Origin: Caldilineaceae bacterium
GTDB lineage: Bacteria > Chloroflexota > Anaerolineae > Caldilineales > Caldilineaceae
Reading direction: 5' to 3'
NCBI GenBank assembly: GCA_020634815.1
Contig: JACKBA010000002.1
Span: 248,001-312,000, forward strand
DNA length: 64,000 nt
Position 1 is the first letter of the stretch, and each line of letters begins with the position of its first letter. Shown here piece after piece: positions 8,546 to 21,271 of this stretch. Below the pieces are notes generated by a model. The model worked only from the letters and a program-made list of their open reading frames with translations. It was not told the DNA's origin and made no database searches. The position numbers and the translations under genes were made by a program.

Positions 8546-10042
8546 TCAGCCGTTGATCAGCTCCGCCAGCCGCGCCTTGGCCGCCTGGGGATCAGCCTTG
8601 CCCTTGGTGGCGCGCATGACCTGCCCCATGAAGAATCCAAAGAGCTTCTCCTCGCCGCCACGGTAGCGCTCCAGCTCGGAAGCGTTGGCGGCAAAGATCT
8701 CGGCGATGGCCTCGTCGATAACGCCGGTGTCGGAGACCATGGCCAGCCCCTCGCTCTCGACAATCGCCTGCGGATCGTCGCCGGTGGCGTACATGGTTTC
8801 CAGCACCTTCTTGCCCGTGTTCTGGTTGATCACCTTGTCGTCGACGAGTTTGAGCAGCGCGGCGAACTGATCCGGTCGAATCTTCACCGCAGCAAGCTGG
8901 CGCAGATCCTGCCCTTCGCCGTCGGCGTAGAGGAGGCGGAAGAGTTCGCCCGTCATCCACGTGGCCAGGCGCTGCGGCTTGCCGTCGCTTGCCCCGTAGG
9001 CGGCGACCGCGTCCTCGAAGAAGCTCGATACTTGCGCCTCGCTGGTGAGAATGTTGGCTTCGATGCGGCGCACGCCCCACGCCTGCTCGTAGCGGTCGCG
9101 CTTGGCGCCGGGCAATTCGGGCTGCGTGGCAGCGATGCGCGCCACCTCGGCGCGGCTCACGGCCAGCGGCGGCAGGTCCGGCTCGGGGAAGTAACGATAA
9201 TCGTGGGCGTCCTCTTTGCTGCGCTGGAGCACGGTGCGCTGTTTGTCCTCATCCCAGCCCATGTTGACCTGCGCGACCGCGCCGCCCGCCTCGATGACGC
9301 CGACCTGGCGCTCCAGTTCGTAGGCAATGGAGCTGCGCACGGCGCGGAAGCTGTTGAGGTTTTTGACCTCGACCTTGGTGCCGTATTCGCCCCGTTCCTT
9401 CTGCGCCAGCGTGCGCACGCTGATGTTCGGCTCACAGCGCAGCGCGCCCTTCTCCATGTCGCCGCTGTTGACGCCCAGCGCGCGCAGCGTGGCGCGCAAC
9501 CGTGTCAGGTAGGCGTAGGCTTCCTCGGCGCTGTGAATGTCCGCCTCCGTCACGATCTCCATGAGCGGCACGCCGGCGCGGTTGAGGTCGATATACGAGT
9601 AGCTGCCCTCGTGGACGGAGCGGCCCGTATCCTCCTCCAGGTGAACGCGACGGATGCGCACGCGCTTGGTCGAGCCATCCTCCAGGTCGATCTCCAGGTA
9701 GCCGTGCTCACACAGCGGCAGCTCGTACTGGCTGATCTGGTAGCCCTTGGGCAGGTCGGGATAGGTGTAGTTCTTGCGCGCAAAGACCGCCGTCTCGTTG
9801 ATCGTGCAGTTGAGCGCCAGCCCGGTGCGGATCGTCGCCTCCACCGCCGCCTGGTTGATGACCGGCAGCGCGCCCGGCAGCGCCAGGCAGGTGGGGCAGA
9901 CGCGCGTGTTGGGCGGCGCGCCCTGGTAGTCCGTGCCGCAGCGGCAGAACATCTTGGATGCGGTCAGGGCCTGGGCATGAACTTCCATGCCGACGACCAG
10001 CTCATATTCAGAAACGGCACTCAGGGTTGACAGGATAGACAT
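8546..10042 (-). CDS. gatB: Aspartyl/glutamyl-tRNA amidotransferase subunit B
   Basis: GatB is the kinase/tRNA-binding subunit of the GatCAB complex, which converts Glu-tRNA(Gln) and Asp-tRNA(Asn) to Gln-tRNA and Asn-tRNA in the cytoplasm. The 498-residue length is normal. The N-terminal GMEVHAQ motif, the cysteine pairs CRC and CPTC that bind zinc in the cradle domain, and RCEPNIS in the catalytic core are all present. The C-terminal YqeY-like domain ends FFMGQVMRATKG...AKARLAELING. The start at 10042 (MSILSTLS) is chosen because the open frame upstream (to 10273) has no family resemblance. gatA and gatC are not in the window. Confidence 0.95.
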   Translation of the reverse strand: MSILSTLSAVSEYELVVGMEVHAQALTASKMFCRCGTDYQGAPPNTRVCPTCLALPGALPVINQAAVEATIRTGLALNCTINETAVFARKNYTYPDLPKGYQISQYELPLCEHGYLEIDLEDGSTKRVRIRRVHLEEDTGRSVHEGSYSYIDLNRAGVPLMEIVTEADIHSAEEAYAYLTRLRATLRALGVNSGDMEKGALRCEPNISVRTLAQKERGEYGTKVEVKNLNSFRAVRSSIAYELERQVGVIEAGGAVAQVNMGWDEDKQRTVLQRSKEDAHDYRYFPEPDLPPLAVSRAEVARIAATQPELPGAKRDRYEQAWGVRRIEANILTSEAQVSSFFEDAVAAYGASDGKPQRLATWMTGELFRLLYADGEGQDLRQLAAVKIRPDQFAALLKLVDDKVINQNTGKKVLETMYATGDDPQAIVESEGLAMVSDTGVIDEAIAEIFAANASELERYRGGEEKLFGFFMGQVMRATKGKADPQAAKARLAELING

Positions 10043-10252
10043 GGGCAGCGCACCTACGTTGTGGATGTGGCCAGGCGGCGACTTCCGTTCGCTTCCTCGC
10101 CCGACATTTACGAACACCGGCCGCGATGATACCATAGCGTCCAACTCACTCGAAACGGACCGGCCTGCCAGGGTCGTGATTGGCCCGGCCGCCGTGACCG
10201 CGAACAGCGGTTCTTTGGAACATAACAGGCCCATCAGACGTTGAAAGCGGAT

Positions 10253-12880
10253 ATGAAGCGGACATTGTTGCACGCAGAGAAGACACAGGATCCCACGGCC
10301 ACGCGACGTCTTCGATCAAGCCTGGTTGCCGTGGCGCTGTTTGCCGTGGCGATAGTGTCCGGCTGCAACCGCGATGAGCCGGCGCCAACGCCGCTGCCTG
10401 CCGCCGAAGCGCCAACCGCGCAATTGCTGCCCACCTTTACCCCGACCCCGGCAGGTAATGGGATCGCTTCAACCGCAGCGGCTTCGCCAGAACCGGTGCA
10501 GCCAATCTCCGCCCCGGCGGAAGCTCTGCCGTTGCCTACCCCGACGCCCGCCCCGGCAGGGGACGCGCCCGTCGTGCAATCCGCCGTGCCGGCCGCTGCG
10601 ACGCCTGCCGAGGATCCGCTGGCGACCGGACGCCGGCTGCTGCGCTATGGCGACTATGTCGCCGCCCGCACCGCGCTCAACCAGGTCGCCGCTGCGGCCG
10701 ACGGCGATCCCGCACGCCGCGCCGAGGCACTCTATGACCTGGGCCGCGCCTATCTGGGCGAAGGGCTTTACGGCGAGGCGCTGGCCACCTTCGACCAGCT
10801 CGACACGCTGTTGGCCGGCAGCGGCGATCCCGGCCAGTTCGGGCAGAAGGAGCACTTTCTGCGCGCCGAGGCACTCATGGGCATGGGCCGCTACACCGAC
10901 GCGGTGGCCGCCTACTGGCAATTCCTCGACGCCTACCCGTGGATGGGCGAGGCGGTCCAGCCGCGCATTGCCCGCGCCTTTGCCGCGCTCAACGACACGG
11001 AAAGCGCCGCGGCTGCCTATCGCCGCGCCGCCGACGAGGCCGCCGACCGCTTCGTCAAGGTGCGGCACCTGGAGAGTCTCGCACAGGTGTACCAGGAGAG
11101 CGGGCGCTATGCCGACGCCAACGCCGCCTATGAGGAAATTCTGGCCGTAGCCGAGAATCCCGGCTATCGCACGCAGATCCTCTACCGCGCCGGGCAGGCG
11201 CTGGCTGCCGGCGGCGACGGCCCCGGCGCGATCGAGCGCTGGCGCGCGGCCACCGCCGAATCGCCCGAAGATTACAACGCCTACCTGGCGCTGGTCGAAC
11301 TGGTCAACCGCAACGTCGAGTTCGACCTCTACCAGCGCGGCTACATCGACCTCGTGGCCGAAGCGTACGTGCCGGCGATCAACGCCTATCAGGCCTACCT
11401 CGACAGCGTCGATCCGACCGATGCACGCGTAGCCAATGCCCTGCACGAGCTGGGGCAGTCGCACCTCGGCGCCGGCAATTACGGCGAGGCGCTGGCCGTG
11501 CTCGACCGCGCCATCCTGGAGCATCCCGACTGCGACTGTTTCGGCCAGGCGTGGCTGGACAAGGGCGCGGCGCAGGCCGGGCTGGGCGACAGCGCGGGTG
11601 CGCGGCGCACCTATCGCACCTTTGCCCGCGACTATCCCGACCACCCGCTGGCGCCCGAAGCGCTGTGGCAGAGCGGCCGCCGCGCGCTGGACGAGGGCAA
11701 CCAGCTCGAGGCAGCCGTCGATTTCCTGGCGCTGGCCGACGCCTTTCCCGCCAGCGAACGCGCACCGCAGGCGCTCTACGCGCTGGGCATGGGTGCGCTC
11801 AACGCCGAGTTGTACCCACAGGCCGCCGAGGCGCTCGACCGCTTGCAGCGCGGCTATCCCGACTATCGCTGGGATGTGGTGGGCTACTGGCTGGGGCGCA
11901 GCCAGGCCGCGGCCGGGCAGGCCGACGCCGCGCAGACGACCTGGCAGGCGCTGGTCGACCGCGCGCCGGACATCTACTACGGCATCCTGGCGAACTACGC
12001 GTTGGCCGGCATTCCCATGACCGACGCGGCCATGCTGAACCGCATCTCCGAAGTCTCCGGCCCCTTCAGCCGCGTGCCTGGCGACGACGGCAGCCAGGCC
12101 TTTGCCGAGCAGTGGCTGGCCGGCTGGCTGGAAATCCCGGCAGAGCAGGCCGGCGTGCTCCCGCCGGAGATCGCCGAGGATCAGAATCTGGCGAAGGGAC
12201 GGTTGTTGCTGGAACTGGACCAGCGCGGCGATGCGCTGGTGGCGCTGGAGCGCGTCTACGAGCGCAACAAGGAGACCGCCGGGGCGCTCTACCCGCTGAG
12301 CCTGACCTTTGCGGAGTTGGGCGCCTATCGGCTGAGCATCCTCAGCGCGGCGCGGCTCATGCAGTTCAGCCCGGCGGGTCTCGTCGAGAACGCGCCGGCC
12401 TTCCTCCAGCGCCTCGCCTACCCACGCCCCTTCGCCGAACTCATCGAACGCGAGGCGCGCGCCAATGGCTTCGACCCCATGATCTATTACAGCCTGATCC
12501 GCCAGGAGAGCCTCTTCGAGGAAGGCGCGCGCTCGTCGGCGGCCGCGCAGGGGCTGGCGCAGATCATCCCGGACACCGGCCAGTGGATTGCCGGCCAGCT
12601 CGGCCACCCGGAGTACACCAACGACATCATCTACCGGCCCGTCATCAACCTGCGCTTTGGCGCCTACTATCTCGACTGGGCGCGCGATTACCTGGACGGC
12701 AACCTGCTATCGGCACTGGTGGGCTACAACGCCGGGCCGGGCAACTCACAGGCCTGGCGCGAGCGCGCCGGCGCCGACGACACTCGCTTCGTGGAGATAC
12801 TCACCTTTGCCGAGCCGCGCGCCTATGTCCAGTACATCCTCAGCAATCTCTACCACTACGCACGGCTGTACGGCTCGTAA
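10253..12880 (+). CDS. TPR-containing lytic transglycosylase lipoprotein (Slt/GH23 family)
   Basis: This is a predicted 875-residue murein hydrolase that cleaves the glycan strand of peptidoglycan outside the membrane. The N-terminus has a basic start, a hydrophobic stretch and a lipobox-like VSGC, followed by a low-complexity Pro/Ala/Thr linker (to about residue 120). Many TPR-like repeats (AEALYDLGRAYLGEGLYGEAL and similar) fill the middle. The C-terminal SLT domain (about 725-875) carries SLIRQES with the catalytic Glu near residue 750, then GLAQIIPDTGQWIA and GYNAGPGN, all standard for GH23. A TTG start at 10241 is also possible. It is convergent with the transporter genes downstream. Confidence 0.88.
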   Translation: MKRTLLHAEKTQDPTATRRLRSSLVAVALFAVAIVSGCNRDEPAPTPLPAAEAPTAQLLPTFTPTPAGNGIASTAAASPEPVQPISAPAEALPLPTPTPAPAGDAPVVQSAVPAAATPAEDPLATGRRLLRYGDYVAARTALNQVAAAADGDPARRAEALYDLGRAYLGEGLYGEALATFDQLDTLLAGSGDPGQFGQKEHFLRAEALMGMGRYTDAVAAYWQFLDAYPWMGEAVQPRIARAFAALNDTESAAAAYRRAADEAADRFVKVRHLESLAQVYQESGRYADANAAYEEILAVAENPGYRTQILYRAGQALAAGGDGPGAIERWRAATAESPEDYNAYLALVELVNRNVEFDLYQRGYIDLVAEAYVPAINAYQAYLDSVDPTDARVANALHELGQSHLGAGNYGEALAVLDRAILEHPDCDCFGQAWLDKGAAQAGLGDSAGARRTYRTFARDYPDHPLAPEALWQSGRRALDEGNQLEAAVDFLALADAFPASERAPQALYALGMGALNAELYPQAAEALDRLQRGYPDYRWDVVGYWLGRSQAAAGQADAAQTTWQALVDRAPDIYYGILANYALAGIPMTDAAMLNRISEVSGPFSRVPGDDGSQAFAEQWLAGWLEIPAEQAGVLPPEIAEDQNLAKGRLLLELDQRGDALVALERVYERNKETAGALYPLSLTFAELGAYRLSILSAARLMQFSPAGLVENAPAFLQRLAYPRPFAELIEREARANGFDPMIYYSLIRQESLFEEGARSSAAAQGLAQIIPDTGQWIAGQLGHPEYTNDIIYRPVINLRFGAYYLDWARDYLDGNLLSALVGYNAGPGNSQAWRERAGADDTRFVEILTFAEPRAYVQYILSNLYHYARLYGS

Positions 12881-12927
12881 TCACATCTGCAATCACGAAT
12901 ACCACCCCAAAACCGAAGCTGTCCCGG

Positions 12928-13809
12928 CTATTCCTTGACCGCGCCCAGCATGATGCCGCGGATGAAGTAGCGTTGCAGGAAGGGATAGACGAGCAGAATC
13001 GGGATCATCGCCACGAAGAGCTTGGCGGCGTTGAGGGTATTGCTGGAGAGTTGGGCAAGCATCTGTGCCTGGCCGCCGTGCAGCGCCGGCCGGTCGGCGA
13101 TGACGAGTTGCTGAATGTAGGTCTGGAGCGGGTAATTGTCGGGGTTGTTCATCAAGATCAGCCCGTCGAAGAAGGAGTTCCAATGGCCGACGATGCTGAA
13201 CAGCGTAATCGTCGCCAGCGCGGGGATCGACGTCGGCAGGTAGACGCTCCACAGCAACTGCCACGGATTGGCGCCATCGATGCGGGCGGCTTCGTCCAAT
13301 TCCTTGGGGATGTTACGGAAAAAGTTCATCAGAATGATGACGTTGAAGATGGGGATGGCGCCTGGGAGCACCAACGCCCAGATGGTGTCGATCAGCTTGT
13401 AGCCGCTGATGGTGAGATACCACGGCACGATGCCCACATTCAGGATCATGCCAAAGACGAAGAGCCACATGAAGAAGTTGCGCGCCGGAAAGGCCTTGAC
13501 CGTGCGCGAGAGCGGGAAGGCGGTAAGCACGGTCAGCACGAAGTTCAACCCGCCGCCCAGCACGACGCGCAGCACGGAGACGCCAAAGGCCTGCCAGAAC
13601 TTGTCGTCGCGCAGGATATAGCCGTACGAGTTGAGGTTGAAGCCGACCGGCCAGAGCCCGACCATGCCGCCGCTGACCGCCGCCTTGTCGCTCAACGAGA
13701 TCGCCAGGGTGTTGACGAGCGGCAGCAGCGTAGAAATCCCTGCCAGCAACAGGAATCCTGTAATCAGCCAGTCGATGATGCGGTCGCTTGTGCTGCGCGA
13801 TGAGAACAT
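12928..13809 (-). CDS. Sugar ABC transporter permease, LplC/YtcP-like (CUT1)
   Basis: The 293-residue inner-membrane permease has six predicted helices. The EAA loop reads DEAARIDGANPWQLLWSVYLP near residue 195 and contacts the ATPase. The C-terminal RYFIRGIMLGAVKE is typical of the LplC group. It is the last gene of a minus-strand operon (binding protein, LplB-like, LplC-like) and starts 9 bp after the LplB-like gene. No ATPase gene is present, as usual for this group, which borrows a shared MsmX-type ATPase. The substrate is probably an oligosaccharide released for the divergent GH36 enzymes (inference). Confidence 0.9.
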   Translation of the reverse strand: MFSSRSTSDRIIDWLITGFLLLAGISTLLPLVNTLAISLSDKAAVSGGMVGLWPVGFNLNSYGYILRDDKFWQAFGVSVLRVVLGGGLNFVLTVLTAFPLSRTVKAFPARNFFMWLFVFGMILNVGIVPWYLTISGYKLIDTIWALVLPGAIPIFNVIILMNFFRNIPKELDEAARIDGANPWQLLWSVYLPTSIPALATITLFSIVGHWNSFFDGLILMNNPDNYPLQTYIQQLVIADRPALHGGQAQMLAQLSSNTLNAAKLFVAMIPILLVYPFLQRYFIRGIMLGAVKE

Positions 13810-13818
13810 GCCGCTCTC

Positions 13819-14709
13819 CTAGAAGATCCGATAGTTGGCCCACCGGCCGGCGGCCCAGTAGGAGACGCCGATCAGCAGGAGCGCCACGACGGTCTTGAAG
13901 AGGCCAACCGCCGTGCCCAGGCTGTACTGCCCCTGGATCAGGCCGATGCGATAGACGTAGGTATCGATGATGTCGCCGGTGGAATAGACAATCGGGCTGT
14001 ACAGGTTGAAGATCTGGTCGAAGCCGGCGTTGAGCACGTTGCCGATACTCAAACAGGCGACGAGCACGATCACCGGCGCAATGCCGGGAATCGAGATGAA
14101 GCGCATCTTCTGGAAGCGATTGGCACCGTCCAGTTCCGCCACTTCGTAGAGCGTCGGGTCGATGGCCGTCAACGCCGCCAGATAGACGATGGCCTCGAAG
14201 CCGAATTCTTTCCACACGTCGCTGAAGATGATCACCCAGGGAAAGATGTTGGGCTGGCCGAGGAAGTAGACCGGGCCGATCCCGAAGATGCCCAGGAAGT
14301 CGTTCATCATGCCGTCGCGCGCCAGAATCGTGCGCAGGATGCCGGCCAGGATGACCCACGACAGGAAGTGCGGCAGATAGACCATCGTCTGGATGGAGCG
14401 CCGGATGCGCAGGAAGCGCACCTCGTTGAGCAGCAGGGCAAAGGCCACCGCCGTAATCAGCACGAATATCATCTTCATCGTGGCGATAAAGACGGTATTC
14501 GTGAAGACCTGGCGCGCGTCGCGCAGGCTGAACATGTAGAGGATATTGTCCAGCCCCACCCACGGCGAACCCTGGATGCCCAGCGCCGGGTTGAATTTCT
14601 GAAAGGCGATGACCGAGTAGACGAGCGGGACAAAGGTAAAGGCGATGAGCAGCACCAGACCCGGCAAGATCATCACATAGTAGGCAAGCCGGTCAGTGTC
14701 TCTGAACAT
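13819..14709 (-). CDS. Sugar ABC transporter permease, LplB-like (CUT1)
   Basis: A 296-residue partner permease with six predicted helices. The N-terminus (YYVMILPGLVLLIAFTFVPLVYS), the PHFLSWVILAGI segment and the EAA loop (EVAELDGANRFQKMRFISIP) are typical of LplB/YteP-type proteins. It lies between the binding-protein gene and the LplC-like gene; the 147-bp gap upstream holds a strong inverted repeat that could lower permease expression relative to the binding protein. Confidence 0.9.
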   Translation of the reverse strand: MFRDTDRLAYYVMILPGLVLLIAFTFVPLVYSVIAFQKFNPALGIQGSPWVGLDNILYMFSLRDARQVFTNTVFIATMKMIFVLITAVAFALLLNEVRFLRIRRSIQTMVYLPHFLSWVILAGILRTILARDGMMNDFLGIFGIGPVYFLGQPNIFPWVIIFSDVWKEFGFEAIVYLAALTAIDPTLYEVAELDGANRFQKMRFISIPGIAPVIVLVACLSIGNVLNAGFDQIFNLYSPIVYSTGDIIDTYVYRIGLIQGQYSLGTAVGLFKTVVALLLIGVSYWAAGRWANYRIF

Positions 14710-14756
14710 GGCGTACTTTCCTGGCGAAACTGGCCATCACGCGCGGCGGGTAGAGG

Positions 14757-14850
14757 ATCGACCACGGATTAGGCGGATGTGACGGGTTTGCGCAGATTGT
14801 ACTTGATCTATCCGCGAGAATCCGTCCGATCCGTCTAATCCGTGGTCGAT
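14757..14850. repeat. Inverted repeat with 22-bp arms inside the sugar-transporter operon
   Basis: The left arm (14757-14778, ATCGACCACGGATTAGGCGG plus AT) and right arm (14829-14850) are reverse complements except for one base, with a 50-nt loop that also contains related ATCCG words. It fills the space between the binding-protein stop and the LplB-like start. The core resembles the ATCCGTGG/TCCGCGA-type short repeats scattered in many Chloroflexota and other genomes. Confidence 0.8.
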
Positions 14851-14856
14851 TCTTCC

Positions 14857-16548
<1,692 letters not shown>

Positions 16549-16631
16549 TGGAATCCTCCAGAGAACGTGGGTAGGTAGACTTCTGGGCATTGAAGCAAGA
16601 CGCACAATCACTGATGCAATAGAGTCCAATT

Positions 16632-16655
16632 GTTCACATATATGAAATTTGTTCA
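16632..16655 (-). promoter_or_regulatory. Operator copy 1, leader of the binding-protein operon
   Basis: Read on the minus strand, the 24-bp site starts TGAACA, contains TTTCATATATGTGAA (an imperfect palindrome centred on the ATAT step) and ends in AAC. It starts exactly 19 bp after the -10 box. The copy in the divergent promoter differs at only four positions. Binding by the locus IclR protein is inferred. Confidence 0.7.
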
Positions 16656-16674
16656 TCGACGGGAATTTGTGAGG

Positions 16675-16704
16675 AGTATAGCACGGCAACAGAGCGGGTG
16701 TCAA
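16675..16704 (-). promoter_or_regulatory. Sigma-70 type promoter of the sugar-transporter operon
   Basis: On the minus strand: -35 TTGACA (16699-16704), 18-bp spacer, -10 TATACT (16675-16680) with an extended TGC just before it. Predicted transcription start is near 16668, giving a leader of about 120 nt. Confidence 0.8.
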
Positions 16705-16783
16705 TCACATTTTGACGTGCAAGATCGCGCAGAGAAACCGGCGAAATCCCCTGCACCCCTCTCTGGAAGCACCCGAAACCGAT

Positions 16784-16898
16784 GCGTCCCAGAATGTTGG
16801 CAGCGTGCGTCGCATTGGTCAGGATATGGTTTTCTGCGACGGATCGTTTGACCAGTGCGACGCACGCCGGCACTGACTTCGCCAGTTTCCTGGGACGC
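16784..16898. repeat. Dispersed hairpin element, copy A
   Basis: Inner arms GCGTGCGTCGCATTGGTCA (16803-16821) and TGACCAGTGCGACGCACGC (16849-16867) pair with one G-T wobble around a 27-nt loop. Outer arms GCGTCCCAG (16784-16792) and CTGGGACGC (16890-16898) are perfect. Related copies lie at 52478-52542 and 62593-62707. Confidence 0.9.
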
Positions 16899-16917
16899 GC
16901 CCGCAGAAAAGGGCTGA

Positions 16918-16947
16918 TTGACGCTGCTTCTTGGGCTGTGCTATACT
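16918..16947 (+). promoter_or_regulatory. Sigma-70 type promoter of the GH36 operon
   Basis: -35 TTGACG (16918-16923), 18-bp spacer, -10 TATACT (16942-16947) with extended TGC. The layout matches the opposing promoter at 16675-16704. Predicted transcription start is near 16953. Confidence 0.8.
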
Positions 16948-16966
16948 CCGGCCAAGTTCCAATCAG

Positions 16967-16990
16967 TGAACATTTTTCACATATGCGAAC
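16967..16990 (+). promoter_or_regulatory. Operator copy 2, leader of the GH36 operon
   Basis: The 24-bp site starts TGAACA, contains the imperfect palindrome TTCACATATGCGAA and ends GAAC. It starts 19 bp after the -10 box, the same distance as in the divergent promoter, so a bound repressor would block both operons in the same way. Confidence 0.7.
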
Positions 16991-17059
16991 GACTAACGTA
17001 GCTTTGTTCGTGGTTGTCCGAAGTTCGGCTCTAGCTCAACGAAAGCAGGGGAGGGGCGG

Positions 17060-19069
17060 ATGAGCGCTGCCTGGGATTTGAAACTTGCCGATATGCACTG
17101 CCATGTCGAGTGGCGCGCCGGTCAGCTCTTCTGGCAACTACGTCATCCCGATGCGCCGGGCGACGCAACGCACCTGGCGCCCATCAGCGATCTGACGGTG
17201 GATCACCGACCGGTGCAATGGACGCGACTGGTCGCGGCCGAGGATACGCCAGGTCCCAACGCCGCGCCCCATCTGGCCGTGACGGTGGAAGACAGTAGCG
17301 GGCGGCTGCGCCTGGTGCGCCACTTCGAGCTTTTCGCCGGCCATGCGTTCGCACGCACCTGGGGCGTTGTCGAGCGCATCGACAATGACGAGGCGGCCGT
17401 ACCGGTCATCGAGGATGCCGCCATTCTGCACATGGCCGTGGACGCGCCGGACACGGTCACCCTGCTCCATGTCGAGCAGTTTAGCTGGCCCTATCACAAG
17501 GATTTCTTCAGCCAGCGCCAGATCCCGCTGGTTCCCAATCTCACATCGCACGAGCTGCGCATGGGATCGTTCCCGGCCCATTACACCGCGCCGACCAGTT
17601 GTGCCTGGGTGGCGCTGCGCGCGGGCCGGCCCGATCCCTCCGACGAAACGCCGGGCAGCGGGCGGGGGCTGGTGGTGGGCATCGAGTTCAACGGCAAGAG
17701 CCGGCTGTGCGCGTGGGCGACGCCGGCGCAGGCTGCCGTCGATAGCCGCATCGACGACCTTGCCCATCCGCTGCCGCCGGGCGGTCGCTTCGAGGTGCCG
17801 GCATTCTTTGCGGGCTGCTACGCCGGCGACTGGGATGAAGCGGGCTATGCGACGCAGCGCTTCGCCGAGGCGTACGTGCATCCGCCCATGCCCGACGAGC
17901 GCTACCCGTGGGTGCAGTACAACTCGTGGAAGTACGGGCAGGAGATCGACGAGGCGCAGCAACTGGCCGTCCTGGAGCGCTGCGCCGCGCTGGGCATCGA
18001 GGTGGCGATTCTCGACCTGGGCTGGGCGCGCACCATCGGCGACTGGCGCCCCAACCCGGCCAAGTTCCCGCGCGGCCTGCGCCCCATCGCCGACCGCGCA
18101 CACGAGTTGGGCATGAAGTTCGGTGTGCATGTGGCCATCGCCCAGATGGCGCCCGACGCCCCTGCCGCGCTCGAACACCCGGAGTGGCTGGCATTCGGCG
18201 GCAACGACTACTACGGCGCCGGCGCCATCTGCCTTGGGCATGCGCCCTGCCGAGAATGGCTGATCGACTCGCTGGTGCGGCTGGTGGGGGAAGAGCACCT
18301 GGACTACATCATCCAGGATGGCGAGGATGTCGTGAAGCGCTGTCTGCGCACCGACCACACCCACGCGCCCGGTAACAGCAATTATGCCAACTCGACCGAG
18401 GGGCTGGACCAGGTCATCCTGGCCGTGCGCCGCGCCCATCCACACCTGGTCTGGGAGAATTGCGAGGATGGCGGCTGCATGCTGACCTATCGCATGGCGC
18501 GCCTCTGTCACACGTCGATCACGGTGGACAATATCGCCTCCTATGCGACTCGCCAGGGCATCTACGGCGCGTCCTATCCCTTCTCGCCGCGTTACAGCGT
18601 GCGCTACTTCGAAGACGACCCGACGCCTTACACCCTGCGCAGCGCGATCTTTGGCGGCCCGCTGATCCTGATGCAGCGCATCGGCGACTGGACGGACGAG
18701 CAGATGGCGGACGCCAGGGCGGCGATCGCCCAGTACAAGCACCTGCGCACCATCATCCGCAACGGCAAGGTGATCCATCTGCTGCCGCCGCGCAACAACG
18801 TCGAGCACCACGGCCGCGGGTGGGATGCGATCCAGTCCGTGAGCCCGGACCAGGCGCGCAGCGTGGTCATGGTCTACCGCGCGTTGGGCGGACCGCCCGA
18901 ACGAGAAATCCGGCCGCGCGGATTGCGTGCCGGTGCGACCTATCGGGTGCGCTATGCCGACGCCGGCATCGAACGCGTGCAGAGCGCGGCAAGCTTGCAG
19001 GAAAAGGGGCTGCCCGTCGCGCTCGACGAACTCAGCTCGGAAGTGATCGAGTTGGAAATCCAGGCCTGA
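17060..19069 (+). CDS. GH36-like alpha-galactosidase (divergent type)
   Basis: A 669-residue predicted cytoplasmic glycosidase with an N-terminal beta-sandwich, a central (beta/alpha)8 barrel (about 275-570) and a C-terminal beta domain, the GH36 layout. Barrel landmarks are EVAILDLGWARTIGDW, MKFGVHVAIAQM and WENCEDGGCM. The aspartate expected to be the nucleophile is in DYIIQDGED, where the usual Lys-Trp of KWD is replaced by Ile-Gln; ITVDN holds a candidate acid/base. These changes suggest a substrate other than simple alpha-galactosides. The ATG follows GGGAGGGGCGG. First gene of a four-gene operon under operator copy 2. Confidence 0.75.
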   Translation: MSAAWDLKLADMHCHVEWRAGQLFWQLRHPDAPGDATHLAPISDLTVDHRPVQWTRLVAAEDTPGPNAAPHLAVTVEDSSGRLRLVRHFELFAGHAFARTWGVVERIDNDEAAVPVIEDAAILHMAVDAPDTVTLLHVEQFSWPYHKDFFSQRQIPLVPNLTSHELRMGSFPAHYTAPTSCAWVALRAGRPDPSDETPGSGRGLVVGIEFNGKSRLCAWATPAQAAVDSRIDDLAHPLPPGGRFEVPAFFAGCYAGDWDEAGYATQRFAEAYVHPPMPDERYPWVQYNSWKYGQEIDEAQQLAVLERCAALGIEVAILDLGWARTIGDWRPNPAKFPRGLRPIADRAHELGMKFGVHVAIAQMAPDAPAALEHPEWLAFGGNDYYGAGAICLGHAPCREWLIDSLVRLVGEEHLDYIIQDGEDVVKRCLRTDHTHAPGNSNYANSTEGLDQVILAVRRAHPHLVWENCEDGGCMLTYRMARLCHTSITVDNIASYATRQGIYGASYPFSPRYSVRYFEDDPTPYTLRSAIFGGPLILMQRIGDWTDEQMADARAAIAQYKHLRTIIRNGKVIHLLPPRNNVEHHGRGWDAIQSVSPDQARSVVMVYRALGGPPEREIRPRGLRAGATYRVRYADAGIERVQSAASLQEKGLPVALDELSSEVIELEIQA

Positions 19070-19087
19070 ACGGAGCGATAGACCGCC

Positions 19088-21229
<2,142 letters not shown>

Positions 21230-21271
21230 CAGCCGCCATCGCGCAGGCACTGACAGAGGAAATGACGAAGC

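Larger units (their letters stand above)
16549..17059. other. Divergent regulatory region of the sugar locus
   Basis: This 511-bp non-coding stretch carries, from left to right, the leader and promoter of the binding-protein operon, one copy of the dispersed hairpin family, and the promoter, operator and leader of the GH36 operon. Short frames within it are by-products of the repeat. Each element is listed separately. Confidence 0.85.

Noticed and set aside
10469..12607. 712-codon minus-strand open frame
   Set aside because: Shadow of the lytic transglycosylase gene in GC-rich DNA; composition is Arg/Gly/His-rich without domains.
16630..16873. Two short overlapping frames as a possible small gene pair
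   Set aside because: They coincide with the promoter and hairpin copy A; similar short frames at the other copies arise from the repeat itself.
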